From positions 19,909,186 to 19,973,185 of the forward strand of contig CM064670.1 of NCBI GenBank assembly GCA_032717465.1: 64,000 nt of DNA. Reading direction: 5' to 3'. The position numbers were made by a program, and so were the translations under genes. Under the pieces are notes generated by a model that was given only the letters and a program-made list of their open reading frames with translations, did no database searches and had not been told where the DNA came from. This DNA comes from Coenobita brevimanus. Lineage: Eukaryota; Arthropoda; Malacostraca; Decapoda; Coenobitidae. Shown piece after piece: positions 59,086 to 64,000 of this stretch. Each line of letters opens with the position of its first letter. Positions within the stretch are counted from its first letter, which is position 1.

Positions 59086-61606
59086 TCTTTCATGCAAGGA
59101 AGAAGGAACCAAAGGACAGGAGCCCGGATATAGTTCCTTCCAAGAAAAACAAAACAAAACAAAAGAGAGCCAAATTCAAGATCCGTTCATATCGAGATGC
59201 CTGGACACACGGCGTTTGAATGACTGGAGATCATTGGAAGCAGGAAATACAGACAGAGGGAGACAGCTCCAGAGCTGACTTATTGCATAAATTAAGGACT
59301 GGGAGTAACGATTAACTTTTAGATTTGAGAGTTCGACAGAAAAGGGATGAGAGTTTGTTGCTAGACAGGTGCTACGCGCCCGTCGTAGAGGTGGAGGGAT
59401 GCATGCAGACAGTTCAGAGAAGCAGTGACCACTGAAGTAGCGATAGAAAAGAGAAAAAGATTCAACAGTGCGGCGAAGAGACAGAGGTTGAAGGGCGCCA
59501 GTAAGAGGAGGAGAGTTAATGTGATGAAAATCCTTTGACTCCACCCTGTTGAGAAGAGCTGTATGTGGGGAGCTTCACCACACGAGAGTTGAACTCTATA
59601 CAGGGTCGAATAAAATCCGTGTATAAAGTCAACAACTGTGCAGGGGTAAAGACGGTACGGACTCAGCTTAGCACACCTTGTCTCTTGGAAGCAGATTTTA
59701 CAAGAGATTTAATATGATCTTTCCAAAATAGGTCACGAGAGATTGAAACCCCAAGTATGTTTACGGATGATGCAGGATTGAGCTGGATATTATTAAACAT
59801 TAGCAGGTACTCTTGTGGAAGATTTTGTCTAGTTGATAGCTGTAAGAACTGAGCCTTTGATGCATTAAAAACAAGATTACTTTTACCCCAGTCAGAGATA
59901 CGAGACAAGTTAGACATTATGTGTGCCATAGCTTCATCCCTTGTTTGTTGAAGTAACTGCGGAGATGGACGTTGCGGGAACCGAATGGAAAGGTGAAGGG
60001 TGGAATCATCAGCGTATGAGTGGATAAGAGTGGATGTACAGCTTAGAAGGTCATTGATGAGTAAGAGGAAGAGAGTTGGTGATAGGACAGAGCCCTGAAG
60101 AACACCACTGTTCATAGATCTAGGAGAAGAACGGTGGCCTGCTACAACAGCAGCTATAGAACGATCAGAAAGGAAGCTACAGATGAAGGCAAAGACAGAA
60201 GAATAGAAACCGTAAAAGGGAGGCTTGGAAATAAAAGATTTAAGCCAGACTCGATCGAAAGCCTTTGAGATGTCAAGTGCAATGGCAAAGCTTTCGCCAA
60301 AGTCCCGAAAGGAGGATGACCAGGAGTCTGAAAGGTAGGAGAGAAGATCGCCAGCAGAGCATCCCTGACGGAACCCATACTGACAATAAGAAAGAAGGCT
60401 GTGATAGGAAAGATGCTTTAAAATTTTTCTGTTAAGAATAGACTCGAAAACTTGAGACACGATGTTAAAGCAATCGGGCGATAGTTAGAGGGTTGGGAAT
60501 GGTCACCCTTCTTTGGGATTGGCTGAATGAGAGCAAACTTCCAGCAAGAAGGAAAGGTACAAGTTGATAGACAAAGGCGATAGAGTCTACCTGGGCAGGG
60601 TGTAAGCACAGAAGCACAGTTCTTGAGGACAACAAGAGGGACTCCATCAGGCCCATATACCTTGTTAGTATTGAGGCCTGTGATGGCAGAAAATACATCA
60701 GATGAAGAAATTTTAATGTCATCCATGAGAAAGTCTGAGGGGGGAGGTGATGGAGGAACAGCACCGGAATCGTCTAAGGTGGAATTGGAGGAGAAAGTCT
60801 GAGCAAAGAGATCTGCTTCATCAGTAGAAGAAATAGCTACAGAACCATCACAGTAGAAAACAGGAGGGAAGGATGATGAGGTAAAGTTGTTAGAAGGGTT
60901 TTTGGCAAGGTGCCAGAAGAAGCGGGAAGAATTCGAGTTGGAGAGTTGAGAGCATTTAGTACGGATGATATCAGCTTTAGCAGAGTGAAGAACAGACTTA
61001 GCACGATTCCGGGCAGAAACGTAAAAAAGATGTGATTCAGGGGTGGGTTGGCTCCTGCACCATTTATAGACCATCTCCTTGTTGCGGAAAGCATTAGAAC
61101 AAGCGTGGTTAAACCAAGGCTTTCTTGAATTAGTCAAAGGATATGAGAAGGGAATGTATGCTTCCATGCCCGAGAGAATAACCTCCGTAATGCGCAAGGC
61201 ACACTCAGATGGCTCCTGGCCATGGAAGCAATAAGCATTCCATGGAAAATCAAAGAAGTACTGCCTGAGGGCCTCCTAATCCGCAGCTCCAAAGTGCCAC
61301 AGTCGACGTTTCTTTGGAGGGTCCACAGGCCGCACCGGAGCGGTGCGACAGGTTAAGATAATAAGGTTGTGATCGGAGGAGCCCAACGGAGAGGAAAGAC
61401 TAGCAGTGTAAGCAGAAGGATTAGTTGTAAGGAAGAGGTCAAGTACGTATGTTGGAGCTCTCTCCAAGGCAGTCAGGATACAGATAGAGTGCTGTACTAG
61501 CTGCTCTAGGTCATTAAGGATAGAAAAGATGTAGGCTTGCTCACCAGGTGGATCAGTGAAAGGAGAGGATGTAATGCTGCCTGCTTCTTCCTTCACCTTT
61601 ATCATT
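59086..61606 (-). mobile_element. Jockey-type LINE, 5'-truncated
   Basis: On the minus strand, endonuclease end at 61276-61605 (LFLTTNPSAYTASLSSPLGS, SDHNLI), then a linker and RT N-part at 60418-61197 (NSSRFFWHLAKNPS, NKVYGPDGVP, FPSCWKFALIQPIPKKGDHS). RT core lies at 59663-60460 (CQYGFRQGCSAG, ALDISKAFDRVW, VLQGSVLSPTLFLL, IHSYADDSTLH, NASKAQFLQLST). The C-terminal block is at 59176-59544 (NRYSQSLIYAISQLW, LQSFKRRVSRHL). Frame breaks occur near 60440 and 59650. The 3' end at about 59086 has the complement of an A-rich tail next to the mariner relic. YADD is intact. Confidence 0.9.
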
Positions 61607-61645
61607 CTTTGCCTGTCTGCCCTCCTCTCTCCCTATTTCTCACCA

Positions 61646-61985
61646 TCATCCACTCAGTGTAGTGGTGCCTACTTCTTCCCTCACCTTTATCATTCTTTTT
61701 CTTTGTCTGCCCTCCTCTCTTCCTATTTCTCCCATCTTTCCTATCACATTTTCTTACTCTTCTTTCCGTTACAGGTGGCTTTACATTAAGTGACAAGTCT
61801 AATGGTTTCCTGTAAGCCAGGAAATCATTTACATCTCTGAGTGATAACCATATAATCAAACTATTCGTGTTCTCTACGTGTCAGCAAGTAGGTTGGCGGA
61901 GGGTTAGTGCCCCTCCCCGTAAAACAACTAAAAGACAAACGGTCACCCCTTATTGGATTATGGCGTCTGGTCATATATAGTAGAC
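61646..61985 (+). mobile_element. RTE-tailed SINE-like element, fullest copy
   Basis: A pyrimidine-rich 5' part (CTTCCCTCACCTTTATCATT and related) leads to GTGACAAGTCTAATGGTTTC, CTGTAAGCCAGGAAATCATT, then GGCGGAGGGTTAGTGCCCCT and finally GGATTATGGCGTCTGGT. The central block equals the RTE LINE 5' leader, and the end equals the RTE LINE 3' end. No LINE protein sequence lies between them. Copies: 45397-45620 (minus) and 43064-43345 (truncated). Confidence 0.78.
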
Positions 61986-61993
61986 GATCCAAT

Positions 61994-62247
<254 letters not shown>

Positions 62248-62388
62248 ACGTGTGTGTACTGGACCATTGTCTGCTATAAGGTCCAACTGCACTGCTTCTT
62301 GTTCTTGCGGGCAGTGTGCCACCGAAAGAGAGTAGGTACTGCCTTGGGAAATTAGAGACCGGGATATTAAACAACCTGAAATCCATGA

Positions 62389-63636
62389 AGATCTACGTAT
62401 ACAATGTAAGAAGCCTCGCAGAAGATTGCAAACTTGATAACTTAATGACTGAATCAGAAAATAAGAAAAAAAAGAAGAAAGAGTAATTTAGCTCCACGAC
62501 AGCGACCACCAATTTTACTACAGAGGAAGGCAAAATAAAACTTACTGGTGTAGAATTTCTAATTAAAAGTGTTGTAGACAACACTGGTAAATTCAGCAGT
62601 GTATCTGAGACAAAAGCATGGATTGCAATTACACTATGCAAAAAATAAACACTGAAAGTACATGTAATATAAGTATATACACTGACTTCTCAAAGCTCAC
62701 ATGAAGAAATTGAATCATTCTGTGACGAAATCTTCCAATTTATGGAAAAAGAAAATACCACATATAGGTATACTATGCTGATGGGAGACCAGTGCAAATT
62801 TGGGTAATCAAAAAATGGAGATGCATGTATGGGAAAATTTGGAGTAGGAGGAAGGAATGAAAGAGGAGAAATGATTGTAAATTTTGCTGAAACGCATAAC
62901 ATGAGAATAATAAAAACATTCTTTCACAAAAAGAATAGAGAGGAAATGGACCGGGAAAAGTCCAAATGGAGAAGAAAAAGAAAGAAATCGACTTCAATAT
63001 AGCATATAAGAATAACACGATTATAAATATCACGGTCATCAACAAAGTACAGTAAATATACGAAGTGACCATAGAATGGTGAGTTGCACAGCCAGATTCA
63101 ATTTCAGAAGTGAAAGAAAGATTATTAAATATATAAAGATATGTCAAATAAACGTAAGCGAAAACTAAACCAGCCTGAAATAGCGAACGAATTTCTGGCT
63201 CTAAGTAATTCCACGTGTGACATTGCTGAGTTGAATGATAGACTAACAAAAGTGCAAAGAGATTCGGTGGAGGTAGTAGAGAAAGCTAATACAACCAAAA
63301 GCAAGTATTCGGAAATGATACTTGAGCTCATTAAAAGAAGAAAGGAAATGGAAGGAAAAACAAAGAAAAATGAAATAGAACGAACGGAATTAAATAAGCT
63401 TATCAAAAAAAGACAGAGGAGAAAAAAGAAAGAAACATGGATCATATCAAAGAAACCACCAAAAACGGAAAAACTCTGGAACAGGTTCGAAGTAAAATGG
63501 CATTAGGAAAGCACCAAAATATATCATTGAAAGACAAAAACGGTGAAGTCATTAAGAAGGTAAAATGAATTGAAATTTTTCACAAAGACCTGTATGCATC
63601 AAAGACAAAAGTAACAATACCTAACTTTTCAGTTGA

Positions 63637-63669
<33 letters not shown>

Positions 63670-64000
63670 GGTACAGTAACATCGGACTAAGTAAATATTT
63701 CTCTTATAAATGTAATAAGAAGGAAGGCCCCAGGAGAAGAGGATATACTAACAGATTTATTGTTGGATGTAGAAGTACGAAACAGGCTCCCCCACTTATT
63801 TACTCAGTACATAAAAGAGAAGAACATTCCGAAAACAAGGTAAAATGCAATAGATATTTTACTCAACAAAAAAGTCTTTACGAACAGAATGACAACAGAT
63901 TCGGAAGAAAACCATCCATGTGAACAGGCAAGAATCCGAAGCGGGTATTCGACTCCTGCTTATCTACACACAATGAATCCACTAATTGAGAAAACTACAG
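62389..64000 (+). mobile_element. APE-type non-LTR LINE (RTE-like), runs off the window
   Basis: The endonuclease starts MKIYVYNVRSLAEDC (62387), with MLMGDQCKFG (62776, where GDFNAK is usual) and FGVGGRNERGEMIVNFAETH (62840-62900). After a lysine-rich linker the RT begins near 63725 with RKAPGEEDILTDLLLD, then HLFTQYIKEKNIPKT. The block near 63925-63995 reads QARIRSGYSTPAYLHTMNPL, matching the usual QAGFRSGYSTxDHL motif. Frames are broken throughout, and an A-run (63639-63667) has expanded. The family differs from the two RTE families above. Confidence 0.78.

Overview
This is a repeat-dominated eukaryotic window. Decapod crustacean (crab or shrimp type) is the best guess. That rests on the mix of RTE, Jockey and CR1 LINEs, a Gmr1-like LTR element, mariner, pogo/Tigger and piggyBac-type DNA elements, very long (TA)n, (CA)n and (GA)n arrays, and the style of the one host gene. 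No species can be named from the sequence. There are no operons, prokaryotic genes or CRISPR arrays, and no tRNA-like sequence here looks like a working tRNA.

The one convincing host gene is on the + strand. Three short exons (7703-7854, about 36454-36639, 50499-50670) have compatible splice phases (1/1 and 1/1). Together they read as part of an ionotropic receptor / ionotropic glutamate receptor-family protein: the end of the N-terminal region, a linker with a C-L-Y-C-x3-G-E-A-G motif, and the start (S1) of the ligand-binding domain. The introns are about 28.6 kb and 13.9 kb and are packed with transposons. Upstream and downstream exons must lie outside the window. The last exon's 3' end, including its splice donor, is tandemly repeated in the following intron.

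Layout. 0-2 kb: RTE fragment and a decayed transposase-like gene. 2-4.4 kb: dispersed repeats and a tRNA-derived SINE. 4.4-7 kb: minus-strand RTE LINE carrying two 181-bp TTAA MITEs. 7.7 kb: receptor exon. 8.3-11 kb: a 214-bp palindrome, then a second RTE-type LINE interrupted by a palindromic SINE cluster. 11.1-21.5 kb: a Gmr1-like LTR retrotransposon (integrase upstream of reverse transcriptase) whose upstream LTR is split by a 4-kb foldback element. 21.6-26.3 kb: a Ty3/gypsy relic and a Tc1/mariner element split by a TTAA element. 26.4-30 kb: RTE LINE. 30-34.7 kb: CR1-like LINE and a gypsy relic. 36.5 kb: receptor exon. 37-42.3 kb: divergent tandem repeats, a Jockey fragment, a 111-bp satellite, a dead Tigger transposase and a ~148-bp satellite. 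42.7-45.6 kb: microsatellites and an RTE-tailed SINE. 46-49.2 kb: Jockey-type LINE. 50.5 kb: receptor exon. 51.8-58 kb: two near full-length RTE LINEs joined tail to tail. 58-64 kb: two mariner relics, a Jockey-type LINE, another RTE-tailed SINE, long CA/TA/TG arrays and a further LINE running off the end.

Almost every element is broken by stops, frameshifts or nested insertions. The Gmr1-like element is among the youngest: by eye its LTRs differ at only about eight sites. All family assignments come from reading translated motifs and remembered family signatures; no search was run.
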